A DNA stretch of 23,516 nucleotides. It comes from CAYVQE01 sp964633205 (GTDB taxonomy: Bacteria > Myxococcota > B64-G9). Below the pieces are notes generated by a model that made no database searches, had not been told where the DNA came from, and worked only from the letters and a program-made list of their open reading frames with translations. The position numbers and the translations under genes were made by a program. Location of the stretch: positions 1 to 23,516 of the forward strand of contig CAZWFN010000102.1 of the NCBI GenBank assembly GCA_964633205.1, in the 5' to 3' direction. Below are positions 8,356-16,631 of the stretch, in pieces (the first letter of the stretch is position 1; every line of letters begins with the position of its first letter).

Positions 8356-11054
8356 GGTTTTCTCCTGAACAGCAGCTGCGCTATGGCCGGTGATACCAGC
8401 AAAGCGGCGGTGACGCAACACAGCAGCCCTATGGTGATGGCCACGCCCATGGTCGATACGCCGCGGTAGGAGGCCAGGGTGATGGCCCCCAGCCCGGCCA
8501 GGGTGGTGCCGGCCGCCAGCAGGATGGCCCGGCCGGCCAGCCGGGCGATCTGCCAGCCGTTGCGATCCGGGTGGTCGTGGTGGCGGTGGGCGAACCACAC
8601 CCCGTAATCGACCGCCAGGCCCATGACCAGCGGCAGGCCGATGATGTTGGCGAAGTTGAACTCCATGCCCGACAGCCACATGGCGGCCATCATCCAGCCG
8701 CCGCCGACCAGCAGCGGCAGCGAGGCGATCAGCAGCCCGCGCAGCCGGCGCAGCACCAGGCCGATCCACAGCACCGCCACCAGCATGGCCGACAGGGTGC
8801 CCTGGTGGAACGAGCGCACCACCATGTGCGAGAAGACCTGGTGGGTGGTGGGAAAGCCGGTGGCCGACTCCGACACCGAGTAGACCTGCTCCATCAACGC
8901 ATCGAGCTTCTTCTCGTCGTAGATGTTCTCGGCCGGGAAAGCGTAGAGGGCCACCTGGCCGCCGGGGCTGAAGAAGCGCTGCCGCAGCGAGTCCGGCAGA
9001 TCGCGCGGGGCCAGCGGCCGGGCCTGGCTCCAGGCGCGCAGCACCTCGAGCGCCGCCTGGCCGGCCTCGAGCATGGTCTGGACATAGGCCCGGGTGCGCC
9101 GGGCGGCGTGCTCGGGCGCGTCGCGGCGGCGCTGCTGGATCATCTCCAGCACCTCCAGGATCTGCTCCATCACCTCGACCAGCTGGCCGTGGCCGGCCGA
9201 GAAGGCCTGCTCCTGGCCGTCGAGGATCAGCGTCTCCATCCGCTCCAGGGCCTGATCGATGCGCGCGTCGGCCTCGGGGCCGAACTCGATGCGGCCCAGC
9301 CGGCCGATGCGCCGGGCGTACTCGGACTCGGCCACCCGGCGGCCCACCCGCCGCGCCAGCGCGGAGCGCTGCTCGGCATCGGGCGGGAACAGCTCGGTGA
9401 TGCCCTGCACGTGGGCGATGGCATCCAGCTCGGCTACCCGGGCGGCCATGGTGCGGGCCTCCGCGACCGAATCGGCGGTGAAGATCACCACCTCGGCCTG
9501 GTAATCGCTCTCCTCCAGCATCCGGCGCTGGTAGGCGGCGGCCTCGGAGCCGCCCGGCAGCAGCGACATCACGTCGTAATTGAACGGGATGCGCGTCGCC
9601 GCCCAACCGCCGAGGCCGGCGCCGGCCAGCGCCACCAGTACCAGTGCGACGTTGACCGCTCCCGGGATCTTCATCGGCTGCTGCTCGCTGGCGGCCGAGC
9701 GCCGGGCCCGGCGCTCGACCGTGCGACCGCGCGGCGGCATCAGGTGGAACAGCACCGGCTGGATGACGAAGGTGCTGATCAGCACCAGGGCCACCCCGCT
9801 GGCAGCCACCACTCCCAGCTCGGCGAAGCCGGAGAACTCGACGAAGGCCAGCGCGGCGAAGATCAGCACCGTGGCCCCGCCCGCGGTCACCAGCGCCCCG
9901 GCCGAGGCGGCCGCCCCGCGCACCACCGCCCGCTGCAGATCGGGTTGGCGGCCGCGCTCCTCGATGATGCGCGAGCTCATGAAGATGCCGTAGTCCACGC
10001 CCAGGCCGAACAGGATGGCGGTGAAGCCCGAGGTGATGATGGTCAGATGCCCGATCAGCAGATAGGCCAGACCGATGTTCCAGACCACCCCCAGGGCCAT
10101 GGGCACGAAGACCACCAGCGCCCAGCGCAGCGAGCGCAGCCAGGCCAGGATCAGCAGGATGATCAGGCCGGCGGCCGTGCTGATGGTAAAGACGATGTCG
10201 TGCTGGACGGCGACGAACTCCTCGTAGACCACCGCCGGCAACCCGGCCAGGGCCACCTGGGGCGGATCGCGGTCCGCAGCCCGCCAGCGCTCGGCCAGCG
10301 CCGCGGCCCGCGCCCGCACCTCCAGGATGAAGGGCTCGACTTGCTGGAACTCCTGCGAGGTGCGGCTGGGCCGCACGAAGACGAACAGCAGGTCGCCGTT
10401 GCGCGAGGCGTAGTAGCCGCTGGCCAAAGCCTCGGCGCCGTGGCGCGCCAGCATGGTGTGCCAGGCGATGGACTCGGGCACCAGCGGCGCGTCGAGCCAG
10501 CGCACCCACTGCTCCAAAAAGAACAGCATCAGGTGCAGGCTCTCCTCGGCGGTCTTCCGATCGATGTCCAGCGCGCCCACGTCGGGTCGTTCGGCCAGCC
10601 ACTGGTCGGTGCGCTTCCAGGCGTCCTGCCAGCCGTCCAGCCGTTCGGGCGGCTCTACCCCGATCAGCTCTTCGACCACCGCGTCGAACTTCTCCAGCAC
10701 CTCGGGCGGCACCATCAGGTAGGCGTGCTCGAGCAGGAACAGCAGGTCGACGCGTTCGTTGGCCGCCTGGACCAGGTCGCTGCGCTCCAGCTCGCGAGCC
10801 AGCTCCGAGGCGTACTTCTCCAGCACTGGCCGGGGGGCGCCCTCGAGCACCAGGATCAGATCGTTGGCCGCGCCGAAGCGCTCCATGTAGCGGTTGAGCC
10901 GCTGGCCCACCTCGGTGTCGGCCGGCATCATGGCCTTGCGCGAGGTCAGAAAGTCGACCTCGAGCGCGCCCCAGACGCCCAGTCCGGTCAGCACCAGGGC
11001 CGCGCCGAGCACGATCCAGCGCCGCGCCACGATGCCGCTGACCAGTCGTTCCAT
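8352..11054 (-). CDS. MMPL/RND-superfamily exporter
   Basis: 900 residues. This is an inner-membrane, proton-driven transporter made of two homologous halves. Each has one helix, a large periplasmic domain and a five- to six-helix bundle. The bundles carry GLGVDYGIF (Asp354) and GLAVDYGVWF (Asp816), the Asp-Tyr pairs that in MmpL3-type transporters form the proton relay. The second periplasmic domain contains a long charged, coiled-coil-like stretch (DARIDQALERMETLILD and after). GGGAG lies 9 nt upstream of the ATG. MMPL proteins typically move lipids or hydrophobic molecules. With the coupled binding protein and TatT-like lipoprotein downstream, it may move a lipid or terpenoid between membranes; the substrate cannot be read from sequence. 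Confidence 0.85.
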   Translation of the reverse strand: MERLVSGIVARRWIVLGAALVLTGLGVWGALEVDFLTSRKAMMPADTEVGQRLNRYMERFGAANDLILVLEGAPRPVLEKYASELARELERSDLVQAANERVDLLFLLEHAYLMVPPEVLEKFDAVVEELIGVEPPERLDGWQDAWKRTDQWLAERPDVGALDIDRKTAEESLHLMLFFLEQWVRWLDAPLVPESIAWHTMLARHGAEALASGYYASRNGDLLFVFVRPSRTSQEFQQVEPFILEVRARAAALAERWRAADRDPPQVALAGLPAVVYEEFVAVQHDIVFTISTAAGLIILLILAWLRSLRWALVVFVPMALGVVWNIGLAYLLIGHLTIITSGFTAILFGLGVDYGIFMSSRIIEERGRQPDLQRAVVRGAAASAGALVTAGGATVLIFAALAFVEFSGFAELGVVAASGVALVLISTFVIQPVLFHLMPPRGRTVERRARRSAASEQQPMKIPGAVNVALVLVALAGAGLGGWAATRIPFNYDVMSLLPGGSEAAAYQRRMLEESDYQAEVVIFTADSVAEARTMAARVAELDAIAHVQGITELFPPDAEQRSALARRVGRRVAESEYARRIGRLGRIEFGPEADARIDQALERMETLILDGQEQAFSAGHGQLVEVMEQILEVLEMIQQRRRDAPEHAARRTRAYVQTMLEAGQAALEVLRAWSQARPLAPRDLPDSLRQRFFSPGGQVALYAFPAENIYDEKKLDALMEQVYSVSESATGFPTTHQVFSHMVVRSFHQGTLSAMLVAVLWIGLVLRRLRGLLIASLPLLVGGGWMMAAMWLSGMEFNFANIIGLPLVMGLAVDYGVWFAHRHHDHPDRNGWQIARLAGRAILLAAGTTLAGLGAITLASYRGVSTMGVAITIGLLCCVTAALLVSPAIAQLLFRRKP

Positions 11055-11077
11055 CGCTTCAAGCTCCCAGCGCGTCT

Positions 11078-11094
11078 CGGTACGCCGCGTACCG
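11078..11094. promoter_or_regulatory. Perfect palindrome upstream of the exporter operon
   Basis: CGGTACG-CCG-CGTACCG, with 7-bp arms around a 3-bp centre, lies 24 bp upstream of the exporter ATG (minus strand). Its size and position suit a dimeric repressor operator or a leader hairpin. No regulator gene is adjacent. Confidence 0.4.
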
Positions 11095-11162
11095 GCGTGG
11101 CTGCCGCTATGCCGACCGATGTTCGGCCCACTCGACCGGCTGGCTCGCCGGCGGCTGCGCAG

Positions 11163-11186
11163 AAGGGGCCGTCCGGCGGGCCCCTT
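11163..11186. terminator. GC-rich hairpin, possible terminator of the Cys-rich lipoprotein gene
   Basis: AAGGGGCC (11163-11170) and GGCCCCTT (11179-11186) form eight perfect pairs around an 8-nt loop, 86 nt past the stop of the minus-strand gene at 11272. No T-tract follows on either strand, so it is either a weak, possibly Rho-assisted, terminator or an mRNA-end structure. Between it and the exporter start there is no coding signal. Confidence 0.35.
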
Positions 11187-11271
11187 GGCCTCAGCCTATG
11201 GATCGAGACGCGCGGGTCAAACAAAAAATGCAGTCGATGAAGGACGATGGAGCTGATTTAGAGCGGCGGGC

Positions 11272-12915
11272 TCAGCGCGCGGCCGGCCGGCGCAGCGCCG
11301 GCCGCTGCTCGGCCTCGGCGCCGCCGGGCCGCGGCGCCAGCTTGCCGGAGCCACCGCCGCCGCGCAGCGGGCAGCAGGCGGTCTGGTCCTCGCAGCAATA
11401 ATAGCCCTCCGGGCAGCAGCCGGGGCCGCAGCAGACCGGGTGGTCGGCCGGGCAGCAGCCCTCGGCGCAGCAGGTGGCGTCCGGCTGGCAGCAGTACTGG
11501 TCGTTGCAGCACTCGGTGCCGTCCGGGCAGCAACCGGGGCCGCAGCAGACCCCGTAGCCGTCCTCGCAGCAGCCGTCCGGGCAGCAGTGGGGATGCGTCG
11601 GCGGGCAGCACAGCTGGTCGTTGCAGCAGGAGTCCTCGGCCGCACAGCAGCCGGGCCCGCAGCAGACCGGGCTGGCCGCCGGGCAGCAGCCGTCCGGGCA
11701 GCAGGTCCCGCCGCTCTCGCAGCAGAAGGGCTGGGCCGCGTCGCAGCACTGGTCGGTATCCAGACAGCAGCCGTCGCCGCAGCACTGCGGTTGGTCTGCG
11801 TTGCAGCAGCCCTGGCCGAAGCAGCAGACGTCGCTGGCCGGGGTGGGGCAGTGGGTGTCGCAGCCGCCGCAGTGGTTGGGGTCGGTGAGCAGATCGTAGC
11901 AGCCGTCGCCGCAGCAGGTGGTGCCGGCCGGGCACGGCGCGCACTCGGGGCCGCAGGCCTGCTCGCTGTCGCAGGCGATGCAGGCATCGCCCTGGCGCAG
12001 AAAACCGGGGTGGCATTCGAAGTCGCACGACCCGTCGCTGCAGACCGCGTCGGCGTCGGCCGGCGGCAGACACGGGCTGCAGCGGTCGCCGCAGGAGGCC
12101 GGCGAGGTGTCGTCCAGGCATTCATCGCCGCAGGCGTGGTAACCGTCGTCGCAGCTGTAGCTGCAGCCGCCGGCGACGCAGGTCGCCTGGGCGTGGTCGC
12201 GCGGCGGGCAGGCGGCGGCGGCGGCCGGCCCGTCGGTGGTGCCGTCGCAGTCGTCGTCCAGCCCGTTGCAGACCTCGGCGGCATCGGTGGGCACCTCGCC
12301 GGCGACGAAGGCGCCGCTGGCCGCGTCGCAGTGGAACCAGACGTCGGCCTCACAGCGCATGGTCTGGCAGTGGTGCTGGGCGTCGCAGGGTGTCATCTGC
12401 GGCACGGCCAGCCAGGCCCAGTCGGCCTCGCCCAGCCGGCGGCAGAAGTAGCGGGTGGATTCGAACAGGTAGCAGCGATCGCAGGCCACCCCGGCGTCGC
12501 AGGGCTCGGGTGGGTCGCTGGCCGGCGGGGCGTCGGCCAGCCGGCAGTCCTGGCCGCAGAACAGGTCCTCGTCGGTGGCGCCGTCGCAGTCGTCGTCGCG
12601 GCCGTTGCAGACCTCCTCGGCACCCGGGTGGACCGCCGGGTCGCTGTCGTCGCAGTCGTCGGCCACGGTCCAGCCGTCGCCGTCGGCGTCGGTGTCGGCG
12701 TCGATGCACTGGCCGTCGACGCACACCTGGTCGGGCCCGCACTCGACGTCGGCGCAGGGCTCGGTCTGGTCGGGGTAGCCGCAGGCGCCGTCGGTGCACA
12801 GCTGGTTGCCGGGGCAATCGGTGTCGTAGTTGCACGCGTTCGAGTCGCCGCTGCAGCCGGCAGCGCCGGCCAGGGCCAAAAAGGCAATCGGGCAGAGGAG
12901 ATAGAGGCGCCTCAT
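11272..12915 (-). CDS. Cys-rich lipoprotein with MopE motifs and a granulin-like tail
   Basis: 547 residues. The signal ends LAGAAGC, so Cys21 is the likely lipidated residue. Residues 28-70 hold short disulfide loops. Residues 73-119 contain the MopE-type motif ADGDGWTVADDCDDSDP with VCNGRDDDCDG, repeated as VCNGLDDDCDG near 215. This family is associated with metal, often calcium or copper, binding. Residues 334-515 are an array of Cys-Cys pairs, then a Gly/Arg/Pro-rich end. All visible chemistry points to a disulfide-rich, extracytoplasmic protein; no catalytic motif is seen. It is divergent from the symporter/TSP3 operon, with a -10-like TAGAAT only 7 nt before the ATG and no Shine-Dalgarno. 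Biological role unknown. Confidence 0.75.
   Translation of the reverse strand: MRRLYLLCPIAFLALAGAAGCSGDSNACNYDTDCPGNQLCTDGACGYPDQTEPCADVECGPDQVCVDGQCIDADTDADGDGWTVADDCDDSDPAVHPGAEEVCNGRDDDCDGATDEDLFCGQDCRLADAPPASDPPEPCDAGVACDRCYLFESTRYFCRRLGEADWAWLAVPQMTPCDAQHHCQTMRCEADVWFHCDAASGAFVAGEVPTDAAEVCNGLDDDCDGTTDGPAAAAACPPRDHAQATCVAGGCSYSCDDGYHACGDECLDDTSPASCGDRCSPCLPPADADAVCSDGSCDFECHPGFLRQGDACIACDSEQACGPECAPCPAGTTCCGDGCYDLLTDPNHCGGCDTHCPTPASDVCCFGQGCCNADQPQCCGDGCCLDTDQCCDAAQPFCCESGGTCCPDGCCPAASPVCCGPGCCAAEDSCCNDQLCCPPTHPHCCPDGCCEDGYGVCCGPGCCPDGTECCNDQYCCQPDATCCAEGCCPADHPVCCGPGCCPEGYYCCEDQTACCPLRGGGGSGKLAPRPGGAEAEQRPALRRPAAR
11371..11916 (-). repeat. Array of Cys-Cys repeats, granulin-like
   Basis: Codes for residues 334-515: 25 Cys-Cys pairs plus four single Cys, so 54 of 182 residues are Cys. 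The repeating block is roughly VCCGPGCC, 5-6 residues, CCNDQ, a CC, then two more CC pairs, about 40 residues long. One stretch, CCPDGTECCNDQYCC, follows the granulin spacing CCPxxxxCCxDxxxCC. At DNA level it appears as many GGGCAGCAGCC-like units. Confidence 0.85.
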
Positions 12916-12922
12916 GGCTTCT

Positions 12923-12952
12923 ATTCTAGTGCATCCGGCGCTTGCGGGGCAA
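12923..12952 (-). promoter_or_regulatory. Putative leaderless promoter of the Cys-rich lipoprotein
   Basis: On the minus strand, TTGCCC (12952-12947), an 18-bp spacer and TAGAAT (12928-12923) lie 7 nt before the ATG at 12915. A start site about 7 nt after the -10 box would fall on the ATG itself. No ribosome site is visible in the 15 nt before the start. Confidence 0.5.
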
Positions 12953-12971
12953 GTGGCCGGGATGCTAGATT
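12942..12971 (+). promoter_or_regulatory. Putative near-leaderless promoter of the symporter operon
   Basis: TTGCGG (12942-12947), an 18-bp spacer and TAGATT (12966-12971), preceded by an extended TGC, lie 9 nt before the ATG at 12981. The -35 box shares the inverted repeat CTTGC-GGG-GCAAG (12941-12953) with the opposite promoter. No Shine-Dalgarno is seen before the ATG. Confidence 0.5.
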
Positions 12972-12980
12972 CGATCTTCC

Positions 12981-14282
12981 ATGAATACCGTCCACCCGCC
13001 GCCAGCGCGCCCCTGGTACCGCCAGCTGCACTGGCAGATCGGCGTCGCCATGCTGCTGGCCATCCCCTATGGCCTGGTCTTCGGCCAGCCCGGCGCCGAG
13101 GCGGTGGGCTGGCTGGGCGAGCTGTTCCTGCGCCTGCTCAAGATGCTGGTGGTGCCGCTGATCGCCTTCTCCATCATCTCCGGCGTGACCGGGGTGGGTG
13201 GTCTGCGCGGGGTGGGCCGGCTGGGCGCCAAGACGCTGGGCTACTATCTGGCCACCTCGATCCTGGCCATCCTGACCGGCCTGCTGTTGGCCAACATCAT
13301 CCACCCGGGCGATCCGGCCCTGCGCTCGATGATGCAGGCCGCTCCCGCCGGGGTGGCCGAGGCGGCGCCCTCGATCAAGGATCTGCTGTTCCGGCTGGTG
13401 CCGGCCAACCCGATCGAGGCCATGGTCTACTCGGACGAGGATCCCAGCCAGGGGCCCAACATCCTGGGCATGATCTTCTTCGCCCTGTTGTTCGGCCTCG
13501 GGGTGCTGGCCCTGCCCGAGGGCCCGCGCGAGCGGCTGCGCGGGTTGTTCGACAGCCTGTTCGCGGTGATGATGAAGCTGACCGACTGGATCATCCGCAC
13601 CGCGCCCATCGGGGTGTTCGCCCTGCTGGCGCGGGTGGTCGGCACCACCGGCTTCGACGCCTTCGCCGCGCTGGGCTGGTACATGCTGACCGTGCTGGCC
13701 GCGCTGGTCTTCCACACCGCCGTCAGCCTGTCGCTGATCAGCTGGCTGGTGGCCCGGCGCAACCCGTGGCGCTACGCCCGGGTGCTGAGCCCGGCGCTGG
13801 CCACCGCCTTCTCGGCCGCCTCGTCCAACGGGGCCCTGCCGCTGACCCTGGAGGCGGTGCAGCGCGGTGCCGGGATCTCCAACCGCGTCTCCAGTTTCGT
13901 GCTACCATTGGGGGCGACCGTCAACATGGACGGCACCGCGCTGTACGAGTGCGTGGCGGTGCTGTTCATCGCCCAGTGCTACGGCGTGGAGCTGGGCCTG
14001 GTGCAGCAGCTGATGGTGGTGTTGACGGCGCTGCTGGCCAGCGTGGGGGCCGCCGGCATCCCCCACGCCGGGCTGGTGATGATGGGCATCGTGCTGGGCG
14101 CGGTGGGCCTGCCGCTGGAGGGCATCGGGTTGATCCTGGCGGTGGACCGGGTGCTGGACATGTGCCGCACGGCGGTCAACGTGTTCAGCGACTCGGTCGG
14201 CGCCGCCAGCGTGGCCCGGCTGGAAGGCGAGGCGGTGGCCTGGCCCGGCGCCGGGCCCGCGGCCGCACAGGAGGCGGAGTGA
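12981..14282 (+). CDS. Dicarboxylate/amino-acid:cation symporter (DAACS, GltP/DctA type)
   Basis: 433 residues, an inner-membrane trimeric elevator transporter that takes up glutamate, aspartate or C4-dicarboxylates with Na+ or H+. Marks are FLRLLKMLVVPLIAFSIISG (helix 2), the hairpin-1 motif SSNGALPLT from residue 281 (family form SSSAATLP), the NMDGTALYE motif from residue 315 that forms part of the cation site, the GAAGIPHAG hairpin-2 tip, and VDRVLDMCRTAVNV, the substrate-binding last helix. Length is typical. The hairpin-1 change from Ala-Ala to Asn-Gly may alter specificity. Its stop overlaps the next ATG (TGATG). It is unusual as the first gene before a surface repeat protein and may be only co-transcribed. 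Confidence 0.92.
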   Translation: MNTVHPPPARPWYRQLHWQIGVAMLLAIPYGLVFGQPGAEAVGWLGELFLRLLKMLVVPLIAFSIISGVTGVGGLRGVGRLGAKTLGYYLATSILAILTGLLLANIIHPGDPALRSMMQAAPAGVAEAAPSIKDLLFRLVPANPIEAMVYSDEDPSQGPNILGMIFFALLFGLGVLALPEGPRERLRGLFDSLFAVMMKLTDWIIRTAPIGVFALLARVVGTTGFDAFAALGWYMLTVLAALVFHTAVSLSLISWLVARRNPWRYARVLSPALATAFSAASSNGALPLTLEAVQRGAGISNRVSSFVLPLGATVNMDGTALYECVAVLFIAQCYGVELGLVQQLMVVLTALLASVGAAGIPHAGLVMMGIVLGAVGLPLEGIGLILAVDRVLDMCRTAVNVFSDSVGAASVARLEGEAVAWPGAGPAAAQEAE

Positions 14283-16631
14283 TGCGACGCGCGACGTTCT
14301 GGGTCTTCGGCGGGCTGCTGGCGCTGGCTGGCTGGGCGCTGGCCATCGGCGCCTGCGGCCAGGAGGGCCGGAAGGAAATTCCGTGCACCGAGGTCGACGG
14401 GGGCAACGGCTGTCCGCTGGGCTTTTCCTGCGTCGACGGCGAGTGCATCTGCAACCTCGATTGCCCGCCGGGCCAGATCTGCGTCTACGACGAGACGCTG
14501 GGCCGGGCGGCCTGCGTCGACTACGATCGGCCCGACGGCGGGGTGGCCGATTCGGATGGCGACGGCATCCCCGACGCCGACGACAACTGCCCGCTGGTCG
14601 AAAACCCGGATCAGGCCGATCTCGACGGCGACGGCCGCGGCGACGCCTGCGACGGCGATAACGACAACGATGGCGTGGCCGACGAGCGCGACAACTGCTG
14701 GGACGGCGACCCGGACAACGAGGACAACTTCAACCCGCTGCAGATCGACATCGACGGCGACGGCTACGGCGGGCCCTGCGACTGCGACGATGACGGCGAC
14801 GGCATCTGCGATCCGGGCCTGACCGCCGCCGACTGCCTGAGCGGCAGCTGCAGCGGCAGCGACAACTGCCCGCTGGTCTACAACCCCGATCAGCGGGATT
14901 CGGGTGGCTCGGCGGCCGGCGACGCCTGCGAGGACGACAGCGACGGCGACGGGGTGCTCGACGACGGCGACGGCTCGGGCAGCGCCGGCGACTCGCCCTG
15001 CGCCCATCGCCAGACCGACGACTGCGACGACAACTGCCCCGAGGTGGCCAACCCGGAGCAGCGCGATAGCGACGGCGACGGCCTGGGTGACGAATGCGAC
15101 CCGGACGTCGACGGCGACGGCGTGGCCAACGACGCGGACAACTGCCCCTGGCGGGCCAACGCCGACCAGGCCGACGCCGACGGCGACGGCCGCGGCGACG
15201 CCTGCGACTGCGACGACGACAACGACCAGGTCTGCGATCCGGGCCAGCAGCCAGAGGACTGCCGCGGCGCCGACAGCTGCACCAGCACCGGCGACAACTG
15301 CCGCACCGTGGCCAATCCCGATCAAATCGACAGCAACGGCGATGGGGTGGGCGACGCCTGCGACGCCGACGGCGACGGGGTCGAAGATGCGCGCGACAAC
15401 TGCCCCGGGGTGTACAACCCCGCCCAGTACAACAACGACCGCCACCTGACCTGCTGCGACGAGGACGATTGCTGGCCCTGCGGTGACGGCGACGGCGACG
15501 CCTGCGACAACGACGACGACAACGACGGCGTGCCCGACGCCCAGGACAACTGTCCGCTGGTGCCCAACAGCGACCAGGCCCTGCCCGACGGCGGCGGCGA
15601 GCGCGGGGTGGCTTGTCTGTACGACTACGACGGCGATCAGCTGCGCGACGGCGAGGACAACTGCCCCGAGGTGGCCAACCCGGATCAGCGCGACGAGAAC
15701 GACGACGGGGTGGGCGACGCCTGCGATCAGGACCAAGACGGCGTGCGCGACAACGCCGACAACTGCGTGCTGGTGCCCAACGCCGAGCAGGTCGATACGG
15801 ATGGCGACGGCCGCGGCGATGCCTGCGACGGTGACGACGACGGCGATGGCATACCCGACGACCAGGACAACTGCCGCACCGTGGCCAACCCGGACCAGCT
15901 CGACACGGATGGCGACGGCCGCGGCAATGCCTGCGACGGCGACGACGACGGCGACGGCGTGCCCGACGAGGACGACAACTGCCCGCTGCAGCCCAACCCC
16001 TACGGGCCGGCCTGCACCGAGGATCAGGATTGCATCGACGGCGGCACCGGCGACACCTGCCTCAAGGACGACCCGGACGATGCCGAGGGCGTGTGCAACC
16101 ACCAGCCACCCTGCGGTGCGGACAGCGACGGCGACGGCGTCCCGGATGACAGCGACAACTGCCCGGACGTGGCCAACGCCGGCCAGGACGATGCCGACGG
16201 CGACGGCGTCGGCGACGCCTGCGACGTCTGCCCGAACGACCCGGACGACGACGCCGACGGTGACGGGGTCTGCGGCGACGTGGACAACTGCCCGGACGTG
16301 GCCAACCCGGATCAGGCCGACGCCGACGGTGACGGCATCGGCGACGCCTGCGACGCCGACCGCGATGGCGACGGCATAGCCGACGACGGCGACGGCTCGG
16401 GAACCGCCGGCGACGCGCCGTGCACCGGCGGTGAGACGGTGGGCTGCGACGACAACTGCCCGGACGTGGCCAACCCGGATCAGGCCGACGCCGACGGTGA
16501 CGGCANNNNNNNNNNNNNNNNNNNNNNNNNNNNNNNNNNNNNNNNNNNNNNNNNNNNNNNNNNNNNNNNNNNNNNNNNNNNNNNNNNNNNNNNNNNNNNN
16601 NNNNNTCGGCGACGCTTGCGATCTGCGGTGA
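14282..16631 (+). CDS. Thrombospondin type-3 repeat lipoprotein, interrupted by an assembly gap
   Basis: The ATG at 14282 overlaps the symporter stop. After a signal with lipobox-like ALAIGAC, a Cys-rich segment (about residues 35-80) leads into calcium-binding type-3 repeats. Fifteen DNC motifs occur before the gap, each followed by xxxNPDQ-like and DxDGDGxGDACD-like strings. Asp-rich loops of this type bind calcium and stiffen extended surface proteins. The 100-N run at 16506-16605 splits the gene. Reading resumes as GDACDLR and stops at 16629-16631, with no C-terminal sorting domain. If the gap is closed to zero the protein is 749 residues; the true number of repeats is uncertain. Probably an extended surface stalk or calcium-binding scaffold; partner unknown. 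Confidence 0.82.
16283..16505 (+). repeat. Perfect 55-bp direct repeat ending at the gap
   Basis: Bases 16283-16337 and 16451-16505 are identical. They encode the DNCPDVANPDQADADGDG block of the type-3 repeats. The second copy ends exactly at the last base before the N run. Bases following the first copy (TCGGCGACGC) equal the first bases after the gap, which is why an assembler would break here. Confidence 0.9.
16506..16605. other. Scaffold gap of exactly 100 N
   Basis: A placeholder of unknown true length inside the type-3 repeat gene. The last base before it is the first base of a codon and the first two after it complete ATC, so the true gap length should be a multiple of three and may be zero. 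Confidence 0.97.

Noticed and set aside
7507..10602. Fusion of a 750-residue N-terminal part to the PhnD-like protein
   Set aside because: The upstream part is an Arg/Gly-rich shadow of the exporter; the signal peptide and ribosome site at 8355 define the true start.
8571..11240. 889-residue plus-strand open frame over the exporter gene
   Set aside because: Gln/His/Gly-rich low complexity antisense to a clearly recognisable MMPL protein.
14540..16500. CRISPR-like regular repeats
   Set aside because: Repeats are imperfect, in frame and coding for calcium-binding motifs, without unique spacers of constant length.
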